Shown one piece after another: positions 41,138 through 48,916 of a stretch of DNA of 64,000 nt. The position numbers and the translations under genes were made by a program. The notes under the pieces were generated by a model. That model saw only the letters and a list, made by a program, of their open reading frames with translations, was not told where the DNA came from and made no database searches. Positions within the stretch are counted from its first letter, which is position 1. Each line of letters opens with the position of its first letter. The stretch covers positions 124,001 through 188,000 of the forward strand of contig NZ_JAXHDF010000005.1 of NCBI RefSeq assembly GCF_037071985.1, given 5' to 3'. The stretch comes from Pseudogracilibacillus sp037071985. GTDB taxonomy: Bacteria; Bacillota; Bacilli; Bacillales; Amphibacillaceae.

Positions 41138-42747
41138 GACGCGATCTCCTTTTTATTATTTTTATTTTTTAATATTTCCGCTTCAAACTCATTTACGAAC
41201 TCAATGATTTCTTTTGACTTCTTTATTTTTCTATTATTGCCATATCCATAGTACTGACGTATTTCCCCTTCTGTTATTTCAAGTGTGTAAAATGGCTTAT
41301 CAGGATCTTCGTGTTTTCTTATTGCATACAGGTCCGTTTTTCCATGAGCATATCGTTCTGAATAATTCCCGATGCAATGCTTCAACATCTTTCCTTCTTG
41401 AATGATTTCGTAAGTGTTTTCGAATGGCCGCATGAAAAAATGTTCATTTTCGAATTCGTATAATTCTTTCAACCTTGCCTGGATGCGCTGATCAAGTTCT
41501 TTGTTTTCTTTGAATTTTATTTGTTTATAAATGTTGTCGTGCTGTCGTTGCAAATCACTTGGATATTCAGGTATATCCTTTTCTATTCTTAAATTAAGTC
41601 GATTGCACCCGTTCCAATAGTCATTCAACAATATAAACGTCTGCCCTAAGTTATTGTGTTCTCCCGCCACATTCCCTGGATCGATTTCTTCACGTTCCTC
41701 ATTGATTTTTTTCGTTTGCCTTCTAAGGTAATTTATTAATGTTCTGAATTTCGTATATTTCAGCACTTTCTTCAAGTTGTCCCATTCATTTTCTAGCCCT
41801 TGCCATGTCAGTTCAATCACTTCATCCAATGTAAAGTTCGATCCGTCCTTTTTTGCTAATTGATACACTGCTAATATGAATGGTGTTATCTTGTGTGCAT
41901 TTCTAGTTACTTCCTTTACATCTTGCCTTGAAACTCTTAGTACTTTATCTAACGTTCTCCCGTTCCAATTAATCGTCCTAAAAGTCGTTACATTGTGTAG
42001 TTTTTTATTAACAAATTCTCTGAACCCCAGCTTCATCAAATATTCTATTTGCGGATGCTTTGCATACAGTGCGAAATAGGCGACGTAATCGTCTATTTCT
42101 GTGAATTTATTCCACTCCGAATATTGGAATTGCGTTCCTTCAATTGCTCTATCGATGCTGTCGATACTTACTTTTTGATTTAATTCTAGCGGTACACCGA
42201 AATATCCCGTTCTTTTGAACAATGTGAATACCGATTTTCTTAATTCATAGTTCACTGCGTTGTCTGGCCAAGAATAGAACGTTTTTATAAATACTGGATT
42301 TCCCATTTCAAATAGGTATCTTGCATCTGTTTCATATTGCGGTTTCACATTCTTGTAATCCCCGCTCCAATCCATCCATACAGTAAAGCCGCGCGCAATA
42401 ACCGCTTCTTTATTTATTTTAGATTTCTCGTAATAAACGAAGTAGGCTTTATCAATCATGTATTTTCTGCTGTAACCTGATGCCCGTACTTCACATATTG
42501 ATCTGCATTCAGGACATCCCATTTTAGTTTTGTGTTTTAATTTATATGTTTCATACTCGCTTTTGCAATGCGTACAGTAACCGAATTGCTTTCCTCTTTT
42601 TCTTGTCGTAAAAATGTATCTACTTTCAATTAGCACATTATTAATCACGTAATCGTGAATTCTTTTATTTATTTTGTTCGGAAAATGCTTTAGTGTGTCT
42701 TTAATCTTTTTGGCAATTGATTTGTCTCTTGTTTCTTTTATCATCAT
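41134..42747 (-). CDS. PcfJ-like protein
   Basis: 537 residues. Near the N-terminus two C-x2-C pairs (CTHCKSEYETYKLKHKTKMGCPECRS) form a zinc ribbon. The C-terminus carries the PcfJ signature: GKMLKHCIGNYSERYAHGKT and YTLEITEGEIRQYYGYGN. PcfJ-domain proteins occur on conjugative plasmids and Firmicute phages, always near PcfK, with unknown biochemical role; the motif with His/Cys suggests a catalytic site. Next to the PcfK-like gene with a 4-base overlap. Confidence 0.85.
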   Translation of the reverse strand: MMIKETRDKSIAKKIKDTLKHFPNKINKRIHDYVINNVLIESRYIFTTRKRGKQFGYCTHCKSEYETYKLKHKTKMGCPECRSICEVRASGYSRKYMIDKAYFVYYEKSKINKEAVIARGFTVWMDWSGDYKNVKPQYETDARYLFEMGNPVFIKTFYSWPDNAVNYELRKSVFTLFKRTGYFGVPLELNQKVSIDSIDRAIEGTQFQYSEWNKFTEIDDYVAYFALYAKHPQIEYLMKLGFREFVNKKLHNVTTFRTINWNGRTLDKVLRVSRQDVKEVTRNAHKITPFILAVYQLAKKDGSNFTLDEVIELTWQGLENEWDNLKKVLKYTKFRTLINYLRRQTKKINEEREEIDPGNVAGEHNNLGQTFILLNDYWNGCNRLNLRIEKDIPEYPSDLQRQHDNIYKQIKFKENKELDQRIQARLKELYEFENEHFFMRPFENTYEIIQEGKMLKHCIGNYSERYAHGKTDLYAIRKHEDPDKPFYTLEITEGEIRQYYGYGNNRKIKKSKEIIEFVNEFEAEILKNKNNKKEIAS

Positions 42748-43094
42748 AGGAAATCATCCAACTTTGCATTGAAGTCGCCGCCTGTTTTCCCCTGGTCAAA
42801 TGAGTAGTTAACTTTCACTTCGTTATTCTCACTTATTCCGAAATACTTTAATACAACTGCGTATCCTTGTTCAGGTGTTAGCATGGCCATGTTGCCTACT
42901 CTGTTTTTATTCGCTTCTTTCCGCATTTCCTCGATGCTCCCCATGATCGACTTCTTGTCATCTGCGACAATCTTTTCCGCTTCACTTTCATTTTCTTTAA
43001 TGTAGTTGATCAGGAACTCGCCAATTACTTTTACATAGGCATTCTTTTCTTTTTCCATTTCACTTTTAATTTTATTTTCCGCTTGAATTAACAT
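42744..43094 (-). CDS. PcfK-like protein
   Basis: 116 residues. Helical start, MLTPEQGYAVVLKYFGISE near the end and a DFNAKLDDFL tail, the shared C-terminus of the family. Always paired with PcfJ. The stop codon of the zinc-ribbon gene upstream overlaps its start. Confidence 0.8.
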   Translation of the reverse strand: MLIQAENKIKSEMEKEKNAYVKVIGEFLINYIKENESEAEKIVADDKKSIMGSIEEMRKEANKNRVGNMAMLTPEQGYAVVLKYFGISENNEVKVNYSFDQGKTGGDFNAKLDDFL

Positions 43095-43210
43095 GATATA
43101 TCCCCTTTCTGTGACTCTACGTCAATCATTATTTCGCAATTTTCACATTCGTAAATTTCTTGATGCCAATGTTCCATTTCATCCCCGCAATTCGGACAAT
43201 AATATTCCAT
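43088..43210 (-). CDS. 40-residue zinc-ribbon phage protein
   Basis: Reads MEYYCPNCGDEMEHWHQ ... YECENCEIMI: two C-x2-C pairs 19 residues apart, a rubredoxin-type zinc ribbon. AAAGGTG precedes ATG 43210 and the 3' end overlaps the PcfK-like gene. Probably a small nucleic-acid-binding partner of the replication genes. Confidence 0.65.
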   Translation of the reverse strand: MEYYCPNCGDEMEHWHQEIYECENCEIMIDVESQKGDISC

Positions 43211-43216
43211 CGCAAG

Positions 43217-43741
43217 TCACCTTTCTAATTCTTCTATCAGTTTGTCTACTACCGATAGATAATCTAGTGGTATTCCGTTGCCTTGGTCCACTAATTCGGC
43301 ATATACCTCTAAGTCATCTAATGGTATTGATTTTCTCCCGCCTTTTTCCGCTTCCCGTACATACTTTTGAAGCATGTTGTTTGTTACAAGATAAACATCC
43401 CTCATTGGTCTTATTTCAACGATCAGAAATGATATTGCTCCTTGTTCATCTGCTTTTTTTAGGTAACTTAATTGATGCCTAGGTATAACATCTAATGGCA
43501 ATCGCTTCAGATTTACTGATTTTGCCTCAAACACAATTGCCTTCCCTCGGTAAATTCCGTCATAATCTACTGTTGATTTTTCGGCGAATGTGCATATATG
43601 TTGATTGCCCCTAGTTTTACCTATTATCTTCATTGGTGTTGGTCGCTTGTTGATGAGTGCTGCCTCTTTGTTTCTATAAACGTTGTTCGTGTAATCTATT
43701 AAATTCTCAAATGCTTGTCCTCGTCTTCCGTAATACGTCAT
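43217..43741 (-). CDS. recU: RecU-like Holliday junction resolvase
   Basis: 174 residues, close to phage RecU length. The nuclease core shows YYGRRGQAFENLI, KSTVDYDGIYRGKAIVFEAKS (catalytic D, E and K) and HQLSYLKKADEQGAISFLIVEI. Resolves recombination intermediates or concatemers of the phage genome before packaging. Confidence 0.9.
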   Translation of the reverse strand: MTYYGRRGQAFENLIDYTNNVYRNKEAALINKRPTPMKIIGKTRGNQHICTFAEKSTVDYDGIYRGKAIVFEAKSVNLKRLPLDVIPRHQLSYLKKADEQGAISFLIVEIRPMRDVYLVTNNMLQKYVREAEKGGRKSIPLDDLEVYAELVDQGNGIPLDYLSVVDKLIEELER

Positions 43742-43770
43742 GAAATCAATCCTTTTAAAATAATGTGAAC

Positions 43771-43977
43771 TTAATCCTCTTCCACCATTACTACATCGAA
43801 TGGATTTACTTGTCTGAATCTGTTGTTTACTCTTACCAATGCTATTGGATGTGCAATGACTCCACCTGGATGTCCACCTAACATAGGGCTAGGTTCTATT
43901 ACTCTTGAATGTTGATAAATACCTATAAATTCCGCTTCAATTAAATCTTCACCATCTTTGATGTAACATTCTTGCAA
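43771..43977 (-). CDS. Small beta-rich phage protein, unknown
   Basis: 68 residues, with ECYIKDGEDLIEAEFIGIYQ and ALVRVNNRFRQVNPFDVVMVEE, a small barrel-like pattern. Ribosome site AGGTGAAT before ATG 43977. No family recognised. Confidence 0.6.
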   Translation of the reverse strand: MQECYIKDGEDLIEAEFIGIYQHSRVIEPSPMLGGHPGGVIAHPIALVRVNNRFRQVNPFDVVMVEED

Positions 43978-43991
43978 TTAATTCACCTCGC

Positions 43992-44201
43992 TTACTTTGT
44001 TCTCTTGTCATTCCTGGCACTTTGCAATTCCGCGACTCGTTCATTCAGTGCCTGGTTAACTTTTAAAGCATATTCATTTATTCTTGTTCGCCCTTGCATG
44101 AAGCCACTTTTATAGCCTTTCTTATATCCGTTGTAATGTATTGAAACAATGAAGCATACTGCCGCTACTGTCACACTTACAATTAACAACATTTCAATCA
44201 T
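43992..44201 (-). CDS. Small single-pass membrane protein, unknown
   Basis: 69 residues: one N-terminal membrane helix (MLLIVSVTVAAVCFIVSIHY) and a charged helical cytoplasmic part (KVNQALNERVAELQSARN). Overlaps the upstream gene by 8 bases. Confidence 0.55.
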   Translation of the reverse strand: MIEMLLIVSVTVAAVCFIVSIHYNGYKKGYKSGFMQGRTRINEYALKVNQALNERVAELQSARNDKRTK

Positions 44202-44598
44202 TGGACCGCCTCAATTCTTCGATTATTTTTATATCTGATGCACCAACCGATAATGAACCGCTAGGCTCATATTTTTCTGTTTTCCAATCCTTTATAAACT
44301 GTTCTCTTTCATTTTGGTATGTCCCAAACATTGAATCTTGTTCTGCTGCATAAACAAACTCCATCATTTTTTCATCTGATTCATTTGGCCAACTAATAAT
44401 CGTGTACCTGTCACCTGAAGATAAAAATGAATTAGTAACAAATAATTCTGTTCCATCTAACGCAATTAATGTTTTTCTCCATAACTCAATTTCTTCTGTT
44501 GTTGGCGGCGGTCCTATTGAATCATCGTATTCACTTCTAATTTCTTCGCTTGTCTTTCCTGCTGTTTGAAACCTTGCTTTATATATTTTGATTCTCAC
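44194..44598 (-). CDS. Early phage protein, unknown
   Basis: 134 residues from GTG 44598, with GGAG 14 bases before; the longer frame would run far into the upstream gene. The protein starts VRIKIYKARFQTAGKTSEEI and has TNSFLSSGDRYTIISWPNES. It is followed without a gap by the membrane protein gene. No family recognised. Confidence 0.5.
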   Translation of the reverse strand: MRIKIYKARFQTAGKTSEEIRSEYDDSIGPPPTTEEIELWRKTLIALDGTELFVTNSFLSSGDRYTIISWPNESDEKMMEFVYAAEQDSMFGTYQNEREQFIKDWKTEKYEPSGSLSVGASDIKIIEELRRSND

Positions 44599-44896
44599 CT
44601 GAATAGCACTCCCTCTCCTGTAATTCCACACTTATTAAAAATGGCTCTTCACAATACGTGCATTCTTTCGTTAAAAAATAATCCTTTGAGAAACTCCAAC
44701 TTTCACATAACCTAATATCTCTCTCGCTCGTAAGCGGTTGGTATTCTCCCTTTACGTGTCCTGTTATGTCATAATAATTTCCATCAATCTTCGTTACTAC
44801 GTGATTCTTTTCCTCATTGATGTATGGCTCCGCTTCTAGGAAGATCCCCTTTAAAATCTCATGAAATTTATAACACCCTCCATATAAATAAATCAT
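44579..44896 (-). CDS. Early phage protein with Cys pairs, unknown
   Basis: 105 residues, with CTYCEEPF near the end (one C-x2-C) and further cysteines at 8, 65 and 95. Possibly metal-binding. Overlaps the next gene by 20 bases. Confidence 0.5.
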   Translation of the reverse strand: MIYLYGGCYKFHEILKGIFLEAEPYINEEKNHVVTKIDGNYYDITGHVKGEYQPLTSERDIRLCESWSFSKDYFLTKECTYCEEPFLISVELQERECYSGENQNI

Positions 44897-44956
44897 TTCA
44901 ATATACGGATCTGATTCTCTTATCCTGGTAATGATGTTAATAGGATTGATGTTTAC

Positions 44957-45841
44957 TCACTCCCTTTTCTTTGTTTGAATTAACGGTTCTATCCGCTTCA
45001 TCCTCACGTAAATGTAAGCACCACTCATAAACTCACTAAACTTCACTTCCATATCATTGAACTTATAATTCGGGTACCACTTTTCAAACATTTCCTGTGC
45101 GCTAACCTCTTCTCTAGCTAATCTTTCAGAACGTTTCCTTGTCATCTTGCTATCTGCAATCGTTACTTTCGGCTGCTTCATGTTTCTACTGATGGTGTAC
45201 CTTTTTGTTTTCTTTTTTTTATTTTCTTTTAATATATATCTGACCAAACCTTCTAACCCCATATCATCAGGCTGTAACCTTCTTGTCTGTGATCTACCAC
45301 CCCCGTTCCACAAATCTTCCATTACATCCCTATCAGGAAAATTGGTAATCATGTGATGGTGAACTCTTACTTTCTTGTCTTCATCAACTTCTGTAACGTA
45401 CACATACTTTAAATCAAAACCTTTATATTCTTCTTGCTTGGATAACCAATATCTCAATCTTCTAATAAAATTAGTCATATCTTTTTTTGCTTCTTTATGA
45501 TCACTTGGTAAATTCTCATTTTTATATGTCCATGTGGTCCACAAATCTTTATCAGTAAAATTAGTGTGAACTAATCTAGTAACATGCTTTATTGTATTTC
45601 TATCATTTAATCTTTTTTGGGATTCTGTGCTAGACTTACTTTTTCTTGCTCTCTTTCCAATAGGTGTTTTGAATAGAGGGTAAGCCTCAACTTCTAGCAT
45701 GTCCCCACTCCAAATAGATTTCACCCTATACTTAGCTATATTTGAATCCCTTAAGTTTTCTATCTTTTGTTCAACTGTATCTTCATGAATTGTGTATAAC
45801 TCTTCATAATCTTTTGTGTGGTAAAGTCTCTTTTCTTTCAT
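44957..45841 (-). CDS. HUH-endonuclease Rep-like replication initiator
   Basis: 294 residues. Rolling-circle initiator layout: motif I LWTTWTYKNE (about 100-109), motif II V-R-V-H161-H-H163-M-I (metal-binding HUH) and motif III Y202-I-L-K205 (nucleophile tyrosine). This order and spacing match the REP_ORF2-G2P type. It would nick an origin strand and stay bound at the 5' end. HUH proteins are unusual as the main replication gene of a tailed dsDNA phage, and I see no DnaC/DnaB-type loader elsewhere in the prophage. The leader holds an inverted repeat and a probable antisense RNA. Confidence 0.8.
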   Translation of the reverse strand: MKEKRLYHTKDYEELYTIHEDTVEQKIENLRDSNIAKYRVKSIWSGDMLEVEAYPLFKTPIGKRARKSKSSTESQKRLNDRNTIKHVTRLVHTNFTDKDLWTTWTYKNENLPSDHKEAKKDMTNFIRRLRYWLSKQEEYKGFDLKYVYVTEVDEDKKVRVHHHMITNFPDRDVMEDLWNGGGRSQTRRLQPDDMGLEGLVRYILKENKKKKTKRYTISRNMKQPKVTIADSKMTRKRSERLAREEVSAQEMFEKWYPNYKFNDMEVKFSEFMSGAYIYVRMKRIEPLIQTKKRE

Positions 45842-45889
45842 ATGCTGACCCCTATCGTCCTAAATATAATACTCATTACAAGGACGCTG

Positions 45890-45947
45890 ATTGACATTGC
45901 CACACGATTAAAAACATGATAAAATATAGATGTGTGGCGAAGTCAAT
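45890..45947. repeat. Inverted repeat upstream of the HUH rep gene
   Basis: Arms ATTGACATTGCCACAC (45890-45905) and GTGTGGCGAAGTCAAT (45932-45947), 14 of 16 complementary, with a 26-bp AT-rich centre. Could be an origin (cruciform with nick site), a repressor operator, or both. Confidence 0.65.
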
Positions 45948-46000
45948 TCGCGATCTCTTGTTAGCCGCTTAGTAGGTCCTAATCTACTAGGTGGCTTTTT
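45897..46000 (+). ncRNA. Candidate small antisense RNA in the rep leader
   Basis: A plus-strand promoter TTGCCA (45897-45902), 17-bp spacer, TAAAAT (45920-45925) and a transcript of about 70 nt from about 45932. It would fold into GCGAA-gtcaa-TTCGC and end in a rho-independent terminator, a 13-bp imperfect stem (45963-45975 with 45984-45996) plus T5. No ORF fits. It is complementary to the leader of the leftward rep gene, as in counter-transcribed RNA control of plasmid Rep proteins. Confidence 0.55.
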
Positions 46001-46151
46001 ATTTTGCTGGAACTCTTCTTGGTTTCTTGGAAATTTTATTAACAATGATCCATTCATTTTCATACTTCCTGTGCATGAGCCAATTTTCGGGCTTTAACCC
46101 TAATGAACCTATATATTTCTTTTCTTTTAAAGTTAGCCGCTTTCCGCGCAA
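45999..46151 (-). CDS. DUF6906-like small phage protein (50 aa)
   Basis: Starts at TTG 46151 (RGKRLTLKEKKYIGSLGLK) and continues with PENWLMHRKYENEWIIVNK. The LxPENWL core with a following hydrophobic strand matches the small DUF6906-type proteins of Bacillus phages. AGGTGA six bases before the TTG supports this start; an ATG four bases earlier gives only a short peptide in another frame. Confidence 0.6.
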   Translation of the reverse strand: MRGKRLTLKEKKYIGSLGLKPENWLMHRKYENEWIIVNKISKKPRRVPAK

Positions 46152-46157
46152 TCATCT

Positions 46158-46328
46158 TCACCTGCCATTCATTTTTTGAATTTCTTCATGCTTTTCATTT
46201 CCGAATTTCTCACGTTGCACTTCATGTGTTGCTAATGTAGCAACTCCGCCATATGCTTGGATAATGAATCCGTACTCTTCAGCTAACGACATTACTTCTT
46301 GCCATTTCTGTTGTTCAGTTTTCTCCAT
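46158..46328 (-). CDS. Small early phage protein, unknown
   Basis: 56 residues from ATG 46328 (AGAGGCGAGAAT upstream), reading MEKTEQQKWQEVMSLAEEYG. Helical with a short hydrophobic middle (FIIQAYGGVATLATH). No family recognised. Confidence 0.55.
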   Translation of the reverse strand: MEKTEQQKWQEVMSLAEEYGFIIQAYGGVATLATHEVQREKFGNEKHEEIQKMNGR

Positions 46329-46368
46329 ATTCTCGCCTCTCTTCCGCTTCAAAATGTTCTAATTTAAT

Positions 46369-46731
46369 CTAGTCAACAAGTTCCCCTACATCGCTCCTTA
46401 AGCGCCCGTTATCATCTAGGTATGATTGTCCAGGTATTCCACTTTTAACTTCTCGTGCTTCAATTTGACCTGTGTTCGGATTCCTTCTTGTAATTACTCT
46501 TGCTTTTGCTCCGTTTATTTTTGCTAGTTTAGTAGAAATTTCACTTTCCACCTCGACATTTTCTCTTTCTTTGTCAGGCTTGAACTTCAGCCTAATTGTT
46601 ATTGCTCTTTCTTCTGTTGGTTGTGTTTTTTCATTGTGAATGTTGTCGAACAATTTCTTTATTTCTTTTTCTATCTCTTTTTGTAGTTCTCCGTTTGCAA
46701 GTCCTTCGATAGGCAAGTAGATGTTTTTCAT
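46369..46731 (-). CDS. Early phage protein, unknown
   Basis: 120 residues from ATG 46731 after GGAGGGAAGGC. Starts MKNIYLPIEGLANGELQKEI; central strand-rich ITIRLKFKPDKERENVEVES and C-terminal RRNPNTGQIEAREVKSG. The pattern of an RNA/DNA-binding beta protein, but I cannot name it. Similar genes are common in Bacillus/Staphylococcus phages. Confidence 0.6.
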   Translation of the reverse strand: MKNIYLPIEGLANGELQKEIEKEIKKLFDNIHNEKTQPTEERAITIRLKFKPDKERENVEVESEISTKLAKINGAKARVITRRNPNTGQIEAREVKSGIPGQSYLDDNGRLRSDVGELVD

Positions 46732-46751
46732 GCCTTCCCTCCTTTGATTGC

Positions 46752-46928
46752 TCATTTTTTAACATCTGTTTCACGTATATCCTGTAAAATTGGTTTAATC
46801 CCGCGGAAATTACCTTCTTTGTCGAGTGTCGGAATGCCTAATTCTTTTAATTTTGATGCCACTCCTGCTTCATCTGTTAATTGCATCAAGACATTTTTTA
46901 GGATGATTTCCTTCCGTTTTTTCCCCAT
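46752..46928 (-). CDS. Small protein resembling a tape-measure segment
   Basis: 58 residues from ATG 46928 after GAGAGGC. Residues ASKLKELGIPTLDKEGNFRG and the following helix match the tape measure protein's AKGLEELGLSAFDSEGNFRG segment (about half identical over 35 residues). At DNA level CCGCGGAAATTACC is shared with 26072-26085. A stand-alone early gene with this motif is odd. Function unknown. Confidence 0.55.
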   Translation of the reverse strand: MGKKRKEIILKNVLMQLTDEAGVASKLKELGIPTLDKEGNFRGIKPILQDIRETDVKK

Positions 46929-46930
46929 TC

Positions 46931-47320
46931 TCAAATAGCCTCTCGAATTGTTTCTATTAATCGGTCAACAAATGGATCGGGCTTGTATGCCATTTTTACG
47001 TCTTTCAACATGTTTTCTAATCGATCCGATTTGAAATTTTGTGAAGCGCTTGTGATTTGGTTATATCTATCCGTTAATTGCTTCATTTCTCCAACTGTGA
47101 TTATTTTTGTTGCGTAAATAATCGGTAATGGCTTTAAATTTAGAAACCTACCCTCCTTCATCGACTCACCAAATTCTTTCGCTGAATAACTAAATGCGAA
47201 GTTCTTTCCCCATCTGTCTAACATTATGTTGTATGCCTGTTCGTCGTTTTCCGCGAATATAGGTTGATAGTATTCACTCAATTGCGTTCCAAGCCCAAAT
47301 GTGCAATAAATTAATTCCAT
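46931..47320 (-). CDS. Early phage protein, unknown
   Basis: 129 residues from ATG 47320 with AAAGAAAGGGGAAAAACA upstream. Begins MELIYCTFGLGTQLSEYYQP and has EQAYNIMLDRWGKNFAFSYS, a pattern seen in small phage proteins of unknown role. Ends 2 bases before the next gene's start codon. Confidence 0.6.
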   Translation of the reverse strand: MELIYCTFGLGTQLSEYYQPIFAENDEQAYNIMLDRWGKNFAFSYSAKEFGESMKEGRFLNLKPLPIIYATKIITVGEMKQLTDRYNQITSASQNFKSDRLENMLKDVKMAYKPDPFVDRLIETIREAI

Positions 47321-47336
47321 TGTTTTTCCCCTTTCT

Positions 47337-47567
47337 TTAATGCCATGTTCTTTTTGGTGTGTATTTGAACAAATCTCCGTTTTTGAAATAAACCTCAATT
47401 ACTCGTTCATCGTTATTTGCCTTAACTCGTTTAACCTGGTCGCGCGTATATTTCTTTCTTTCACTTTCTCCCATGGCCGATAAATGCCTAATGTGTGTTT
47501 CATCGAATATTTTTCTTCCATATGGTCCAATTGCTTCATAGCCCTTCACCCGTTTCACTCCCTTCAA
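47337..47567 (-). CDS. Small basic phage protein, unknown
   Basis: 76 residues, with YTRDQVKRVKANNDERVIEV and a terminal strand pair (YFKNGDLFKYTPKRTWH). Probable nucleic-acid binding by charge. No family recognised. Confidence 0.55.
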   Translation of the reverse strand: MKGVKRVKGYEAIGPYGRKIFDETHIRHLSAMGESERKKYTRDQVKRVKANNDERVIEVYFKNGDLFKYTPKRTWH

Positions 47568-47600
47568 ATACTTACTTCAGGTCTTGTTATCATTAGGTGT

Positions 47601-47777
47601 TCATTGTCCTGGAATATTATAAGGATTGTCGTCTCTTTTTTTAGATTCTGATATTTTTATATCAATAATTGTTAAGTCTTTGTTTTTTTCTAGCCAATTA
47701 TTTATTGTTTGTCCGACATTTCCGATCGTTTTGATACTCGCTGTTTTTATTTCTTCCGCTCTGCCTATCGCCACCAC
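47601..47777 (-). CDS. Small phage protein, unknown (58 aa, GTG start)
   Basis: Starts at GTG 47777 or 47774 after GGGGGTGAA; reads VVAIGRAEEIKTASIKTIGN and ends DNPYNIPGQ. It starts one base after the previous gene's stop. The fold looks like one helix and one strand hairpin. No family recognised. Confidence 0.5.
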   Translation of the reverse strand: MVAIGRAEEIKTASIKTIGNVGQTINNWLEKNKDLTIIDIKISESKKRDDNPYNIPGQ

Positions 47778-47778
47778 T

Positions 47779-47967
47779 TCACCCCCTAACTAAAACTAAT
47801 GCTTCAGGATATAATCTTTGCACTGCTTGTTTACGTCCGTTATGTTCAATAAAATATGGATGTTGTTTTTGAAGTTTCCTGAAGCAATCTGCTCTACTTT
47901 TCCCTTCCATATACACCTTTTTGCTTTCAATGCCGATTAACTGATATTCATGCACTAAGTTTTTCAC
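47779..47967 (-). CDS. Small phage protein, unknown
   Basis: 62 residues (MKNLVHEYQLIGIESKKVYM, then RKLQKQHPYFIEHNGRKQAV), basic. Overlaps the upstream gene by 4 bases; part of the early cascade. Confidence 0.55.
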   Translation of the reverse strand: MKNLVHEYQLIGIESKKVYMEGKSRADCFRKLQKQHPYFIEHNGRKQAVQRLYPEALVLVRG

Positions 47968-48164
47968 TTTTGTTCCGCTTCCTCTTTTCGCAATTGGATT
48001 CGCTTTTCAATTTCTTTTGCATGTTTTTCAATTTCTCTCGTAATATGGAATACGTCCTTTAAATTTTTCTGACCATGCTGTACGATGATGAAAAATAATT
48101 CTGTTGCTACATCTTCGTTTGACATTGCTATTAATTCGTCACTACTTATCACTCGTTTACTCAT
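47964..48164 (-). CDS. Small helical phage protein, unknown
   Basis: 66 residues, all helical (ELIAMSNEDVATELFFIIVQ), with a charged C-terminal coil. No family recognised. Confidence 0.55.
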   Translation of the reverse strand: MSKRVISSDELIAMSNEDVATELFFIIVQHGQKNLKDVFHITREIEKHAKEIEKRIQLRKEEAEQK

Positions 48165-48207
48165 TAACGAACACTCCTTTTGCTGATCCGATAGTGATGT
48201 TGTTTTT

Positions 48208-48477
48208 TTAACTTCGTGATTGCTCCTTCAGCCACATAACTAAAAACTCGGCGCATTCTTCTGCTGGGAAATACCACTTGTTACCGACTTTGTACTTGGG
48301 AAATCGTTCATCGTAGAAAAACCACTCTCTGATCGTGTTGACACTCATGTTTGTTTGTCGTTGCAATTCTTTCATATCCCATATAGTTACTCTTTCCTCT
48401 AATCGACTAAGCCGCTTCTGCAATTCTTCCTTGAAGGTTTTTTCTACTACTTCCTGGTCTATTTCTAATGTCAACAT
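48208..48477 (-). CDS. DUF771 / excisionase-like DNA-binding protein
   Basis: 89 residues. A winged helix-turn-helix with MKELQRQTNMSVNTIREWFF and KVGNKWYFPAEECAEFL matches DUF771 proteins and the MerR/Xis type. It is well placed to be the excisionase or an early regulator. Ribosome site GGAGGGATCTTCCT before ATG 48477. Confidence 0.75.
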   Translation of the reverse strand: MLTLEIDQEVVEKTFKEELQKRLSRLEERVTIWDMKELQRQTNMSVNTIREWFFYDERFPKYKVGNKWYFPAEECAEFLVMWLKEQSRS

Positions 48478-48512
48478 AGGAAGATCCCTCCTTTAATACC
48501 TGCCTGCAGCAA

Positions 48513-48668
48513 TTAAGCTACAGGCTTGCTTTTGTCTTCTTGGATTAATTCAAGGCCTTTTATCATGTAGAAGATTTTAAACTTTTCCTCTTCAGGTAGG
48601 CGCTCAAGTGCTTCAGCTAATTCTTTGGCATCCACTTTCTTTTTTTGGTGTACAGTTTGTTCAGTCAA
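48513..48668 (-). CDS. 51-residue early phage protein
   Basis: From TTG 48668 after GGGGTGAGCATC: TEQTVHQKKKVDAKELAEAL and EEEKFKIFYMIKGLELI. This helical pattern recurs in small early proteins of Firmicute phages; role unknown. Confidence 0.55.
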   Translation of the reverse strand: MTEQTVHQKKKVDAKELAEALERLPEEEKFKIFYMIKGLELIQEDKSKPVA

Positions 48669-48699
48669 GATGCTCACCCCTTTCATGATGAATAAATTA

Positions 48700-48897
48700 T
48701 TATTTAATCGATAAGTTTCCTAGTTCTTGTTTTGCATATTCTAATGACTTTATTGCTACAATTACCGTTACCTCGTTTGCTCTCCAAACTTCAGCTATTT
48801 GTAGCGCTATTTCTCTTGCCGCTCCATTAGTTGATAACTGTACCTTTGCTTCACTCATTAGTGATTCCGCTTCTTTGCTGATTTCTTCTTTCATCAC
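48700..48897 (-). CDS. Small helical phage protein, unknown
   Basis: 65 residues (MMKEEISKEAESLMSEAKVQ ... AIKSLEYAKQELG). Helical; ribosome site GAGGTGA precedes it. No family recognised. Confidence 0.5.
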   Translation of the reverse strand: MMKEEISKEAESLMSEAKVQLSTNGAAREIALQIAEVWRANEVTVIVAIKSLEYAKQELGNLSIK

Positions 48898-48916
48898 TTC
48901 ACCTCATTCTGTCCTT

